NCBI GenBank assembly: GCA_002633005.1
Contig: NMRA01000024.1
Location: forward strand, 225,744 to 289,743
Source of the DNA: Phoronis australis
Lineage: Eukaryota; Phoronida; Phoronidae
Direction of reading: 5' to 3'
Length of the DNA: 64,000 bases
The position numbers were made by a program, and so were the translations under genes. Positions within the stretch are counted from its first letter, which is position 1, and each line of letters opens with the position of its first letter. Below, one piece after another: positions 22,905 through 34,044 of this stretch. The notes beneath the pieces were generated by a model that worked only from the letters and a program-made list of their open reading frames with translations, was not told the origin of the DNA and ran no database searches.

Positions 22905-23720
22905 CGGTGTGGTTATTTATTTCATAAAAATGGGCACTAGATGTTTCAAAAGCGTCCAATCCACCCAAAAACGGGAACATGCTATCGCTTCTTTAATAGA
23001 AAGCTATTCATTTAATTTCATAAAATCTGTCAGGAACTGTAGAAAAACGATCGAAAGCGAAAAAAAATGAAATTGTCACTAGGAGTCACAGCTTTCGTTG
23101 GATCCGCCTGAAAGTCGTCGTCTGTCAGCTTCATGTAAATAAACTTACTAAATTGAATAAGGATCCTGCGGTGGGTTTAGGAGATACAACTATGGACGCA
23201 AAACAAAACAAAACTACCACTAGGAGACGCCACAGTAGTCGAAGTCGTCATCATCAACCGTCCTCTTCACACTTATAACATGTACGCCAATCTTCAAAAT
23301 CATCCTTAGAATGGTTTGGTTGATAAAGGGGTGGACGCAAAAATGACCACTAAGTGCCGCAAAATACCTCAATTCTTTGAAAACGGGAGGACAGCGTCAT
23401 CTGACCAATACATGCCTCGATTCCAAATTTTATAAAAATCCATTAAGGGCCTTAGAATTAAGATGCAGGGGTAAACGTAAAAAAATAAAATTGCCACTAG
23501 GGGGTACACCGGTAGTCAGATCCGTCCGAACGTCGTGGTCGTCCGTTGTCAACATCAAATAAATACACTAGTTAAATTAGTAAAGATCCTGCAAACGGCT
23601 TAGGAGATACAGACACTATAGTCGAAGTCATCGGAAAATCAGCGGGGGACAGACGGACGGAGGAACGGACGGACGGACGGGGATGGCGGCATAATGTGTC
23701 AACATATAAATAAGTGTGAG
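22905..23720. repeat. Repeat F: degenerate ~140-bp tandem units ending in an ACGG microsatellite
   Basis: A .CCACTAGG-type core (TGTCACTAGG, TACCACTAGG, GACCACTAAG, TGCCACTAGG) recurs near 23072, 23205, 23345 and 23490. It is often followed by GTCG.ATCCG..CGAA.GTCGT and by an AATAAAT.ACTA/GGATCCTGC..TTAGGAGATAC block at 23140-23200 and 23560-23615. The array ends in a GGACGGACGG tract (about 23650-23682). It looks like a degenerate satellite-like array. Confidence 0.5.
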
Positions 23721-23934
23721 CATAAAAATTGTTCATAGTCCGCCATTTTCTTTCTTTGTTGTAAAGCTATTCAATGTCTGCTGAGTTTAAATCAACCAGT
23801 GACTATTAAAACGCGTGCTACTGAAAGATGTCTGCATGTTCTCTACCACCTAGCGGGCACTCAGGGAACCAGCGAGGTGTTGCCTTAGCCGGTGACGGTC
23901 TAAGAAGACTGTCGATGCGTAACAGCACGACGTG

Positions 23935-24077
23935 TCAACAGAGTAGATGTAGTTCAGATAGTCATGCTTGGCCTTTTGTATTCAAGGAAGAGTGAAACAC
24001 CGTTGAATCAACAGAGTAGATGTAGCTCAGATAATCATGCCTGGTCGTTGATACTTCAGTGGCGTGAAAACACGATA
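23935..24077. repeat. 73-bp tandem duplication
   Basis: TCAACAGAGTAGATGTAG.TCAGATA.TCATGC occurs at 23935 and again at 24008, with related flanks (GTGAAACACCGTTGAATC and GTGAAAACACGATACGTTGAATC). Two copies are visible. Confidence 0.7.
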
Positions 24078-24589
24078 CGTTGAATCTAATTTATCCGCTA
24101 TGAACCATGTTCTGGTGTTAAAAAAACATGAACATTCTTCACACACATATTTGCTGTTCTAAAGCAACAAAATCGCGTTCTTATCCCCGGATTGTTGTAA
24201 TGGGACAATGCTTCTCTACATCAACTTAGTCGCCGTCTGCCCTTGATGTCTCAAAAGCTGATGTAAACTCTAAGTAGTGTGGTACACAAAGATTATCACA
24301 TTACCGATGTAGTGTGCAGAGCAATAAAATACTGTCTAAAATAAATTGGAATGTCAAGGACAGAAACTGGTATTTTTAACGTGTTTGGTTTCTGAAATTG
24401 AATTCCTCAAGAAAAGTTACTGTAGATTCACCTTCTTTCGCGGAAGAAATACGAATCAGCCAAAACGCTGCAATGGGTTTTTATAACTTGACAACAGCTT
24501 TGAGTCTATCCGTGTTTACATAATGTACTCATTCAGCGTGGTAGATTATCGGCGTTTGCCTCGAGTGACATCGAGTTACGATCCTGGTG

Positions 24590-24925
24590 ATTAACAAAAA
24601 ATGAAAGCGCTCTGTGGAGCGAAACTTGGCGAAATTAACCAAAAAGATGACGATAAAGATGATGACGAAGATGACGAATATGACGACGATGGTGGCGAGG
24701 ATGAACAAAAGAACTAATAATAACATACACATGACGGACGTAGAAGTCTGAAATCAGTAAGAAAAAGGAAAAGGCTACAGTCTTGTGCGACACTTGGCGA
24801 AATTAACGGAAAAGACAACGACGGAGATGATGACGAATATGATGATGGTGGTGGCGATGATGAACAACATCACAACATTCATATGATGAACTTAGATGTC
24901 ACAAATCAATAAGAAATGGGCTACA
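24590..24925. repeat. ~168-bp tandem duplication containing GAT/GAC-rich tract
   Basis: ACTTGGCGAAATTAAC occurs at 24624 and 24792. Each is followed by a GATGACGA-type purine-rich tract, then GATGAACAA, then ACTTAGATGTC / CGTAGAAGTC and AATCA.TAAGAAA. The hydrophobic minus-strand frame here (24529-24732) is only the antisense of the GAT/GAC tract. Confidence 0.7.
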
Positions 24926-27900
24926 GTCTAGTTCAATAGAAGATAAATCAACATCAATGCAGCAAGAGCGCTCAACAAAGGAACAGCGTTATCAGAAAAT
25001 CTCAAATAACTCAAAAAGTAGACGTCCTAGCGAAAAATGAAAAACATCTTCTGAAAGCCCATTCAAAATTCTATGTTAAGTGATGGTATCGCCTAATTCC
25101 GTAAATGTTTCGAAAAAAATGAAATTTTGCGTATTTTTAAGAAATTCAAAGTCATATAACTCGAAAACGGTAAGTCTGAGAAAAAAATTGTTCCTGGCCA
25201 TTTGAAAGAATATACTACAAAGAATCTACATGCAAAAAATCACGTCTTTTTTTCTTCCCGTTTAAAATCGCACTCCAGACGACTGGAAATGGGTCAACAT
25301 GCGCCAGATCCGCCATCTTGAAAGCAACCTCCGGTTTTTCGGCTTTGTATAATAGCATGTTATAAGAAACTAATACCTGTAAAAATTCGAAGGAATTGGT
25401 CTTATAATGCGCCCTCTAGAGGAGAAAACGTTTTAAGGCCAAATTCGAGGTGCGCATGCGCGATCACCGATATTTCCGCCATCTTTAACCGGAAGTAAAC
25501 AATTTCCGCTATACTTGTAGCAAACTTCCGGTCCAATAACTGTGCCGATTCTTAGCCTTTTACGTAAAAAATTGTAGCCTCCAAAAGCATTTGAACCTTT
25601 AAATGGAAACAAAATGGCCGCTACAGCCGCCATCTTTTTTGATCTGATTTTGACGAAAAACTATAAGCTTCCAGTACTTCCGGAAGTACGTGTTATGTGT
25701 AAATTTCGTGATGATCGGACGAGAATTGCGACCTGTATCGTTCGAACAAAAAAAAACTTAGTGGAAGAGCAACATACATGTACGTCGCCAAGTAAAGATT
25801 GCTATCAGGCGTCTGAAAATCGGTGTTGTCTGGACTAATGAGTACGTTGCAATGTAACTACATGTCAGTGGTATCATTCATTGACTCTGATATTTGAGCA
25901 GTGAATGATCCCGACTGAAGGTCGAGCAGCAGCCTATCACAAGATAGCTAGCGACCGATAAACGCGCCACGCAGTGGCGAGATTGAGAATATAGTGATAT
26001 AAGCAGTAGATTTCAGTCGGAATACTGGGATAAGAGTTGCATATTGCTTTTATTAAAAATATAGGGTATGAGAAATAATTGTTCTAAAATGACCGAGATA
26101 TGGTCCCGTACTCCATACGATTCCTTCAATGACAGCACGGCCACCGGGATTCGTTGACCATTAACTACCGAAACCCGTATGAAAGTTCAGCAACTTCTGT
26201 GTTTACACCGACGCTCCTCTTATATGGGAGTTGAGTTCATATAAAAGGGTGTTTAGAAAGACCCTACAAAGAAGAAAGTAAGTCTCATCTAGGAATAAAT
26301 TGTCTTTGAACAGTTTTTAAAGCCCACGCTTCGTCGCAAGTTTCGTTCAATATAGAAATAGTTGCTTTAAATTGTCAGTGTTTTTGAGGATGCGTTATCG
26401 TAGTAAATCAACATTTTGTGTGACGCATTTATGTTCAGACAGTCATCTACACTTCAATGTTTTGAGCAAAATAATAATTCGGTCTGCTGAGTGTCAATGT
26501 GCTCATTGAAGTTTGGTTAAAGCTAAACAATAGCCTAGATGTTTTATGACAAGCCACAAAGCAGGTTCGAGCTCACGGCCTCAACGGCCGTAGACCGACG
26601 CTATGGTAGCGGAAAGCATAGTATTTTAAAGAGGTATGGATCGCGAAAACTCGTAAAAATACCTTTTCAAAGGATACAAAACCCGGTTTTGGCCTATTGA
26701 CAGATCCTAAAAACGACTTTCCTATCCAGTTCTCCGAAATAAAGTATTGCTCTGTAACCCTCGAAAACCCTCAAAAGTGTGGAGGAAATTTTGAAAACTC
26801 CTTTGAAAGTCTGCTAAACGATCATGCGTGACTTACGCTTTTGGCGAATTACGTCACGGCAACTGTGGGAACAGACCACCTACCAAGAAACGACCACGAG
26901 TGTTGCGCCACCGCAACCACTCAGACAACGGTCTATCAACGTACGTTTTGGAAATTCTCAGTAGAAAATGTTTGTCAGATTTGATAGGTAGATCTGTCAC
27001 TGTATGACTTTTCAGATGTTTGAATTAGCCAGGGTGTAGCAAACCATGCGTATTTCTTAACACTTTAGAGAGTTTTGGCTACACGTTAAACAAGAACGAG
27101 AACGTTTGAGGTCAGCATTCTTTGCTTACTACGTCACAATTTTGACTTACATTTTTGCGTCTTGTCACACGGTGTGAAACAACGCAAAGGCCGCTGACCT
27201 CACGTATATGAAAAATGTGAATTTTAAGTGACAATTAATCAAAGATGGTTAGTTGTATGCATGTTTTTTAGAAAGTTTAGTTATCAAAGAGATGGTGCAG
27301 CGCGTAGTGCACGTGTCTTACTCGGTTGATTGTTTGAAATTTGACCTTTGTCCTGTGTCCTTCACGTTGCTCGGCTATTCACGGAAAAGTCACAGAAGTT
27401 GGGTGGTAATAAGTGACATGGAAATACCTATATTTCATTGAGCCTTTTTCAAAGCCGTGAAGGTATTTGGTGACTGTTGACAAGATAAGCATACGTAGTG
27501 AGACTGGTGCAATTTTGTGGGTTGCTAAATATTAAAAATGATTCCATATAAAAACCATATGAAAATGAAAAATCATTATATACTCAAAATTCATACAGAG
27601 CTAATATTTTGTGCATGTGTTGGGATGCTGGCCCAAAGTACACTGCTGCAATATTTGCACTCAACGACCGAGATATGACCTATTTGTCTATAAAGGCATA
27701 TTTTGCATTTTTTCATGTCAGTAAAACGGCAAAAGATCAAACTTGGAAAACTGGTGACAAAGTTTGACATTAATGGTCATAAAGATTCATGTAAGCTTAG
27801 TAAGAAAATGAAATTTGAAATTCATAGGTACATTTAAATTTCCAGCAGAGGAGAAAACTTCGAAACCACTTTTCAGGCCAGTCCCAAGTGGCAAGATCTG

Positions 27901-28194
27901 AATATACTTGAAGTTGAAATTCTTTGTATAGACACTTCTAAGACTGATCTTTGATAATTGCTTTTAAAAAATCTTGTCTCTTATATATTCAGTGCTAAAC
28001 GTGGCCCTCGAATTTGGGCATTTTTGTGATGTGACCTTACTGACAAGAGAATTGAGGCTACTCTTTTAGTTCAGAGATGTCACCTAAAATATATGATCTA
28101 ATATTAACAATGCAATATCACAAAAATTTAAGTTTCACTTTTGAGACCCCAATTTTCTGAAACACTCTGTTTAAGTTTACCAATAGCGCTTTAG
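24926..28194. other. No gene recognised
   Basis: About 3.3 kb. AT-rich segments at 25080-25260 and 27530-28100 have the look of old non-coding repeats but no second copy in the window, apart from 26625-26690, which resembles 6560-6610. Opposing short frames at 25433-25838 share an AATGGCCGCTAC start region and are not supported. Confidence 0.3.
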
Positions 28195-28503
28195 GGTTCG
28201 AAATTACATGCACTTCCTGTCACTGCAAAGAATAGGGAAGAATTTCCATCTTGTATCTTTGGTCAATTTTCGTTACAAAAGGGTGATCGCGGAGGAAATG
28301 TGGGCTTCATTAGCTGTGTTAAAGACGTCAGAAGTCATCTGAGGTCGTGCAAAGTGCCACAGAAGTGTGAAAGTATATTGGAATTACAGTTGATTCTTGC
28401 CAGAGCTGAAGAGAGGAGGCTGGACTGGCAAACCAATGGAAATGCGCCGTTATATGTTTTACACATCGACATGAGTTTGGACTTGGCTTTAGACAAAAAT
28501 TGA
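28195..28503 (+). CDS. Possible 3'-terminal exon, unknown protein
   Basis: A 103-codon frame is open from just after the acceptor-like GCGCTTTAG (AG at 28193-28194) to TGA at 28501-28503. AATAAA follows only 12 nt later (28515-28520). The peptide includes GGNVGFISCVKDVRSHLRSC, ESILELQLILARAEERRLDW and ends LHIDMSLDLALDKN; it has several Cys, a helical charged stretch and protein-like composition. No family is recognised and no upstream exon was identified. It could be the end of a host gene or a fragment of a mobile-element protein. Confidence 0.3.
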   Translation, partial: GSKLHALPVTAKNREEFPSCIFGQFSLQKGDRGGNVGFISCVKDVRSHLRSCKVPQKCESILELQLILARAEERRLDWQTNGNAPLYVLHIDMSLDLALDKN

Positions 28504-29424
28504 CGTAAAAAATCAATAAATCCATCCGAACTAATTTTTCTTGTATGTTATTCTTTCTTTTTTCTGCTATATAGTTATTTTTTCAATAGCGTGAAGCGAT
28601 GATGTGTTGTTGCTTACAAAATGTCACCTACTTCCCAGTACTTTTATTTGCTATTTTTCAGAAAAAGTACAAAGTGGTCGTAAAAAGGTTTAAAAAAACT
28701 TAGAAACTCTTAAAAAATCAGGCTCAGATTTCTTTTGACAAGGCCAGCTGATGTGCTAAGTTTCAAAAAAAAATTTGTGATTTTGCATATACAGCCCACC
28801 TTCTGGTTTTTATGTGGCATTGCTCTTAAAGCTTTCGAAATGATCCTAATACACTCTGAACCTTTCGTAGGCTTCTTGGCGTTTTGACAGACCAGTAAGC
28901 AATCTATCAGTGACTTTTAAGAACACTTTGAACACTCGGAATTTGGGATTCAACAACTGAGTCGAGATTACCGGAACAACATAGCTACTGTTACTGATTT
29001 CGGTTTGGTTTGCTTTCTCTGTTTGTTCCATGCGCAGCCAGTCACTCCCAAAATAATTCCCGAAGTTCACAATCAGCTAAGACCTCCTGAAGTGACCTTT
29101 TGACACATCATCAAAATATTAAAGTTGTTTTTGAAAGTATATTCAAGTAAAACTTTTAAGTTTTTAAACGTATGCTACACGTCGTGTCGCAGCTGCGTCG
29201 TTACTCGAGGGGCCTTTACTCCGGAGGTTAATTACAGTACTTCGAAACTTTTACTGTCACAGTATCGACCAATTCGGCGTAGTTGCAACTGTGTGTTCTT
29301 ACTCCGAGTGGCCTATGCTAAGATTAATCATTTCATTTCGCATGAATGAGTCTTCACAGCCCTGCTAACTCTACGCTTTATTTTGTACGTCGACAGGTAC
29401 AAGGCCTGTTTGATCATGGGCTCA
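28504..29424. other. No gene recognised
   Basis: Short frames on both strands at 28846-29349 are unremarkable and no repeat partner was found. Confidence 0.3.
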
Positions 29425-29715
29425 CCCCCCCCCCCCCNCCCCCCCCCCCCCGGGGGGGGCTCGGGGGCTCGAATGATTTCCCCCCAATTTGGCGAATTGG
29501 GGAAAAAGGACCGCCTCAGTGAAACAAAAAGTCCGAGTAAACAAGACAAAAGTTACCAAAATCCACGGGAACTTGGCGCAGATGCACAATTCCTCGGCCT
29601 GAACCTCGTAATGGCCCTTTTTTCTTAGTCCTCGTTGTTTTCCTCCAGTAAAAGGTCCGCATGTCAAAAAATTCGACACCTCCTATATTTTAGGCTGGGT
29701 GCGGCCATGTTGATT
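29425..29715 (+). repeat. Dispersed repeat family G, copy 1, with poly-C/poly-G start
   Basis: From about 29488 onward it matches 35415-35645 in the same orientation: ATTTGGCGA.TT.GG..AAAAGG, CCGCCTCAGTGAAACAAAAAG, GCCTGAACCT and TTTTAGGCTGGGTGCG. The left part is a C-run (with one N at 29438) followed directly by a G-run, which could form a hairpin or be a sequencing artefact. Short frames here appear in both copies but with shifts. Confidence 0.7.
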
Positions 29716-29760
29716 CATCTAAAAAATTTGGGGCCCGTGTGCTGGTCCTTGGTTCTTAAC

Positions 29761-29978
29761 CAGTGTTGCCTGGGTGACGAGACTACTATTGTTGTCTAAA
29801 TGGGTGAACGTTATGCTGTTAATTTACGTAAAAGTGTAAAATAAATATTTAGAGGCGTCAGTGAAGTAATTGTTTGCAAGTAATAACTTTACGCCTCTAA
29901 ATATTTACTTTACGCCTTTTCGTAATTTAACGGGGTAACGTTCTCCCATTTGGCCAACGATACCTTGGGCAACGCTGT
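29761..29978. mobile_element. Near-palindromic MITE-like element
   Basis: The left arm at 29797-29857 (AAATGGGTGAACGTTA, TTAATTTACG, AAATAAATATTTAGAGGCGT) is mirrored by the reverse complement of 29888-29952 (AAATGGGAGAACGTTA, TTAAATTACG, AAGTAAATATTTAGAGGCGT). Outer flanks extend the symmetry (CAGTGTTGCC / CAGCGTTGCC). The total is about 218 bp around a centre near 29872. No coding capacity. This is typical of a foldback MITE; the superfamily is unknown. Confidence 0.6.
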
Positions 29979-30129
29979 TCCTCGGATTAGAGCACTCTCC
30001 TTTGTCCGGGACGTATAGGAGCTACGTTCAAATGCCAAAAGGTGGTTGACTGCGCCTACGTGCGCCTACACACCACTACAGAACTGCTCTCATCAAGATG
30101 TCGAAAAGGCGAAGAACTTCACATCACGT

Positions 30130-30480
30130 TTCCACGGCGGGGTCATTTGTCCAGTTTACAGGGCCCTCAAAACATCCGAGGGTGAATGGTGCCTGTGGCT
30201 TTTGAGAAGGGTATTTGGTATTTTTTGGGTTAGGGGAATATTCTACCTCCCGATTACTACCAACAGCACGTACCCCCCACCCTGTCATTGCGAACCCTCA
30301 AGTAGCCAAAACCAACAATTTGCGCTCTTTCAAACTGTCACCTGTGTAAGTTACAAATGATTCGAAGCTCGAGGACATTTTTGAATCACATGAGGGAAAT
30401 TTTTAAGCCTCATGAGGCAGAAAGGAATGGTGCCGCTATTCGCCCACAAATCAGGGTATTGGGGGCCCAGTGGCCTGTTG
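30130..30480 (+). repeat. Dispersed repeat family B, copy 2
   Basis: This matches parts of 560-1210 in the same orientation but lacks the MITE found at 746-1009. Shared blocks include ATCCGAGGG, GGTGCCTGTG, CTCCCGAT.AC.A.CAA.AGCAC and GTCACCT.TG. A 104-codon frame here is not preserved in copy 1. Confidence 0.55.
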
Positions 30481-30644
30481 AATGAAATAGTCCCTATTAG
30501 GGACTAAACTATGTTCCCTAAGTGTTTTGCATATTTGTTTCGTTTATAATTCACATACGTAATCTTTTGTATCATTTTATATTTGTTACGAACTCCTCTT
30601 TGACTAATGACATTTTCTAATAATATTACTAAAAACAGAGTCCT

Positions 30645-30725
30645 TAATTTAATATAAGCAATTAAGGACTTAGTTCTTAAATTAGGAGGGTTGCATGAAA
30701 AGGTCCCTATTTATTTTCACTAATA
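30645..30725 (+). repeat. Short repeat H, copy 1
   Basis: AATTAAGGACT.AGT.CTTAAATT and GGTTGCATGAAAAG.TCCCTA.TTATTTTC match the reverse complement of 51945-52012. About 75 bp are shared. Confidence 0.6.
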
Positions 30726-30939
30726 CTGAGAATTCGACGTAGAGGCCACTCTCGATTTGTATAAAAGCCAAGAAATTGGCCTAGTAATGATACTCAAACA
30801 GCAGAAGAAATGACAATCAGTGTTTTCACAAGCCCACAAATACACAGTAAATTTAGGGAACTTGGTTGAGTTCCTATTTCAACTGTTTTATGCAACCGTG
30901 CACTATTTTATCAACCATTTTCAGGTCGGGTTGTAGCCC

Positions 30940-31745
30940 AAAGCACAGAAGTAATAGTTGTTAGCATTGGAAGGACGAATAGGGTAATTCCGCCTCGAAA
31001 AAGTTGCAAACAGACTACAACAAAGAGCATGTCAAACTCCATGTAAGAAACTTTGCCTCCCTCTACTTCAAGACATCTTTTAAATCTCAACTGCAAGTTT
31101 TACTACAAATTCCTCAATTCTCAGCTTCCTAAGTATTTTTACATTAAAAACCCCATCCAATGTAAACCAACCAGACACATTAAAACTCCTACATACCTGA
31201 ATCAATACTCAGGTGCTATTCCGACAATACAACAATAAATTTCAATTCCCCATCCAACAAATTGTCGTCAAGAGCCTGTATCAGATTTGAAATTCCTCGC
31301 CTTATAAACAACAACAACGAAATACCAGTCTCTGCTTTAAATATAAACACACTCTTTGCAAGCATTCTCCATGTCCTCAACCAATTATATAATTAGCAAC
31401 TATGATCCAATCTGTCATATTTCCAATATTGCTTCATATGTAACAGTATCTAATTGTGTTCCCAAAATCTCCTGAGCTGTGCCAGTCCACTTCTTGGTTC
31501 CTGGCGTGTCCGTCGTTTCAGCGCTAATTCATTTTCTTTTCTTAAGTATATCTCGTAATTTTGTAATTTCCTCTTGTGGCTTATTCACTTATTCCTGCCG
31601 ATTTTTGTTAGTATTATATTTACTTGTTTTTGTACATGGGACCTTCTAATTAGCGGTCGAAAACCTTTAGAAAACCTAATTTAAATCATTTAATCATTGT
31701 GTTTATATGTCTTAATGTAAATAAAAGTGGCTCTCTCTCTTCCTC
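30940..31745 (+). mobile_element. 3' fragment of a jockey/CR1-like LINE
   Basis: Frames across 31050-31400 resemble the C-terminal part of non-LTR reverse transcriptases. LNCKFYYKFLNSQLPKYF (KFYYK.....LP.YF pattern) is followed in another frame by ACIRFEIPRLINNNNEIPV (the CIR..IP.LINN pattern) and a stop. The coding region is frame-shifted and dead. A 3' UTR with AATAAA (31720-31725) ends in a CT-rich tract. Clade assignment (jockey versus CR1) is uncertain. Confidence 0.65.
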
Positions 31746-31797
31746 TCGCCCCTTCCCCTTCACCCCTTCCCCCTCTCCCCCGTCCGCTCCCCGGGGA
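31730..31797. repeat. CT/CCCT-rich low-complexity tract
   Basis: A pyrimidine-only stretch (CTCTCTCTCTTCCTCTC then CCCCTTCCCC) directly after the LINE 3' end; it could be the insertion-site or tail repeat of that element. Confidence 0.85.
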
Positions 31798-31896
31798 GGT
31801 GAATACGCACAACAATATCACATGGCCGTATTAGACTCTACTGATTCAACGTGAGAAAATCCTGAATGGCCCCAGCGGTGGATCCATTAATTAACC

Positions 31897-32460
31897 TTTC
31901 AGATCAATGACAAATCAAGTGTTAGTTCCGGTAGTCTCTGCCTCACCAGGACCTAGGCTATGCTTGATGTTACATTCTTGATCAACAAATTAAACCAGAT
32001 GTGACTAATTGCACATGACAGAAAAATGCGACGAGCCACCCCTGTCGAGTATATCTTCAACTCGTCAACAATACGGGCAGATGATCTCTTTCGCGTAGAA
32101 AGCATTTTTATCAACAATTTACAAGAACAAACGTAATCCTGTATTCAGCATAAAACCTAATCCGTAACACTACGAGCGCAGCAATTTGGTCGTTTTTACT
32201 TTTCATGTTTCAAACCTAGTTTTCCGAAAAAATAAAGCCTTTCGTCAGATAACTCTTGCTGCATTGACATGTTCTCTAATCTATTTTTCTACGTCTCTGT
32301 GGTTAATTTTTGACACATTTTTAAGATTTAATATCCAGGTTGGAGACGAAAGACCGGCCATTTACCTCTCGCAATGTCAAATTTCCGCTTTTGTTTATCA
32401 CAGTGAGCCTCGCTTTGGATTTTAATGTCTGCCGCGTGAACTAGGTCTACAGCAAGGCGT
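31897..32460 (+). repeat. Dispersed repeat family A, copy 2 (longest)
   Basis: The 5' third matches the reverse complement of 1-173. The rest matches 52133-52603 closely (TTTTTATCAACAATTTACA, CCTAATCCGTAACACT, CTTTTCATGTTTC.AACCTAG, CTACGTCTCTGTGGTTAAT, CAGTGAGCCTCGCTTTGGAT). About 560 bp. A short frame with a shared N-terminal segment exists in copies 2 and 3 but is frame-shifted between them, so a protein is not supported. Confidence 0.75.
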
Positions 32461-33199
32461 CAGCGAGTGCTTGAAACGTAGAATTATCAGGGAGGAAAAT
32501 GCCAGGGTAATAGACAAGACGACATTTAGAACTGGCTCGGAGAGAAGTAAGCGATGAAATCTCTGTACTCGGCTAAGATGTGTGTTCAAATTTCAAAGTA
32601 GCTGAGTTTTCTAAGCTGCGCTACAGCCAGAAAGCGGCGGGACGGCCGACAAGCGTTCTCTCAAGCAATGTCATTTCTAAAAATAACTCACGGTCTTAAT
32701 TAATATTTGAGTATCACCTACAATCCTTTGTGATTCCTACGGATAACGAAGGGAAATATTTTAACGCACACAAATCGTCTCCCGAGTTCAAAATAACGCC
32801 GCTGCCAGAGCTGAATAAGTCAGTGTATCACTCAAGCAAACTTCAGGATTTATGACGGGGTTATTTACTTGTGTATCATGCACGTGATGAAGTTAATAAG
32901 GATCGTTTCTCGATCGCATTCCGCTATTAACTGTACGGTCGAAGCACACATAACTAGTAAAATTAAAAACATACAGTTAGTACCATATACTTGAGGTTCA
33001 TGGCAATAGGGCCGCCCCGACCCTCGAATCTCGCTATATTTACTCACAATGCCGTAAACATTCGTCAGGCACGTTTGCTGCCTCGTTTTCGAGCCACTGT
33101 AGTATCACACGTTATTTGTTGTTGTCTGATTCTTAACAAGTTTTTCTCGGTTGCATTACTCTATTCGTTCTTCCTATGCTAACGAAGTATTAAGTGTTT
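32461..33199. other. No gene recognised
   Basis: No motif-bearing frame, repeat partner or splice structure could be supported. Confidence 0.3.
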
Positions 33200-33202
33200 T
33201 GT

Positions 33203-33321
33203 TGTGGGCTGCAACACCGGCGTGAAAAAGTTTTGTAAACTGGACAAACACCCGTGGATACGTGATTTGAAATTGAAATTCTTTGCCTTACCCGAGACAC
33301 GAAATTGTGCCTGATTTCAAA
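33203..33321 (+). pseudogene. THAP-like N-terminal relic without start codon
   Basis: The frame reads KCFVVGCNTGVKKFCKLDK, then HPWIRDLKLKFFALPE, then a TGA stop. A C-x4-C pair after a basic start and a .FF.LPE strand are the layout of a THAP domain N-terminus (C.V.GC....., F.FP.D). The codon where Met is expected is ATT, and the frame stops before any CxxH pair. A recoding of a true THAP gene exon is possible; a relic of a THAP-bearing transposase is likelier. Confidence 0.35.
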
Positions 33322-33480
33322 AACTAGATCACGCACTTTCTTATCTCCTTAATAACGGCAAATATAAGTTATCTATAAATGCATACAAACATCTCCTGAT
33401 GAGTGACAATATCTGACGAGTGGAGTTTTCAAATGCATAATCTATGCTGCTGTTACTGAGTGCCGAAGCTTGTCAGTTTG

Positions 33481-33985
33481 CGTTCTTTCCACAAATCGTC
33501 ATGAAAAAATGCTTGGGAAATTATGCCTCGACATTTTTGTTCTCAATGCAGAGTAAACAAACGTTATCAGATGATACATGCAAGGTTGGTTACATTTAAT
33601 TCGACCGACATCACAACAGTCGCGTTTCAGATTACACTCTTTCCACGAATCGCCATGAAATTGCTTGAAAACTGTGCCTCGGAGTTGTTGTTCTCAATGC
33701 AGGGTAAAAGATTCGTTATCCGATAAATACATATGTACACAGACGTTCTTTTGTACTACACAAGGTTGATTGCATTCAATTCAACTAACATTACAATAGT
33801 CGCGTTCCAGTTTGTGTTAGTTCCAAGAATCGTCATGAAAAAATGCTTGAAATACTATTCCCAGAAATTGTTGTTCACAATCATATGCAGGGTACAGAAT
33901 TTTTATCAGATAAATACAAGTGTACACAAGCGTTCTTTACTACTTTGTTGGTTACATTTAATTCAACGGACTTAACAATAGTCAT
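33481..33985 (+). repeat. Degenerate tandem array, units ~150-180 bp, three and a half copies
   Basis: TTTCCACAAATCGTCATGAAAA, TTTCCACGAATCGCCATGAAA and TTCCAAGAATCGTCATGAAAA mark unit starts near 33486, 33639 and 33818. Each unit also holds GTTGTTCTCAATGCAG-like, TTATC.GATAAATACA and GGTTG.TT.CATTTAATTC blocks. A partial fourth unit ends near 33985. The short frames at 33523-33975 are by-products of this periodicity. Confidence 0.7.
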
Positions 33986-34044
33986 GAGCATTAAGAATGT
34001 GGCTGTAAGCAGTGTGTCCTAAACTTTATATTTGAAGAAATGCA

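Noticed and set aside
24529-24732. Hydrophobic minus-strand peptide rich in Ile/Val/Phe, resembling a membrane protein
   Set aside because: It is the antisense of a GAT/GAC-rich tandem duplication.
26560-26640. tRNA or tRNA-derived SINE (GGTTCGAGCTC resembles a B box)
   Set aside because: No matching A box at the right distance and no cloverleaf could be drawn.
33481-33985. CRISPR-like spaced repeats
   Set aside because: Units are 150-180 bp, diverged throughout and in eukaryotic DNA; it is a tandem array.
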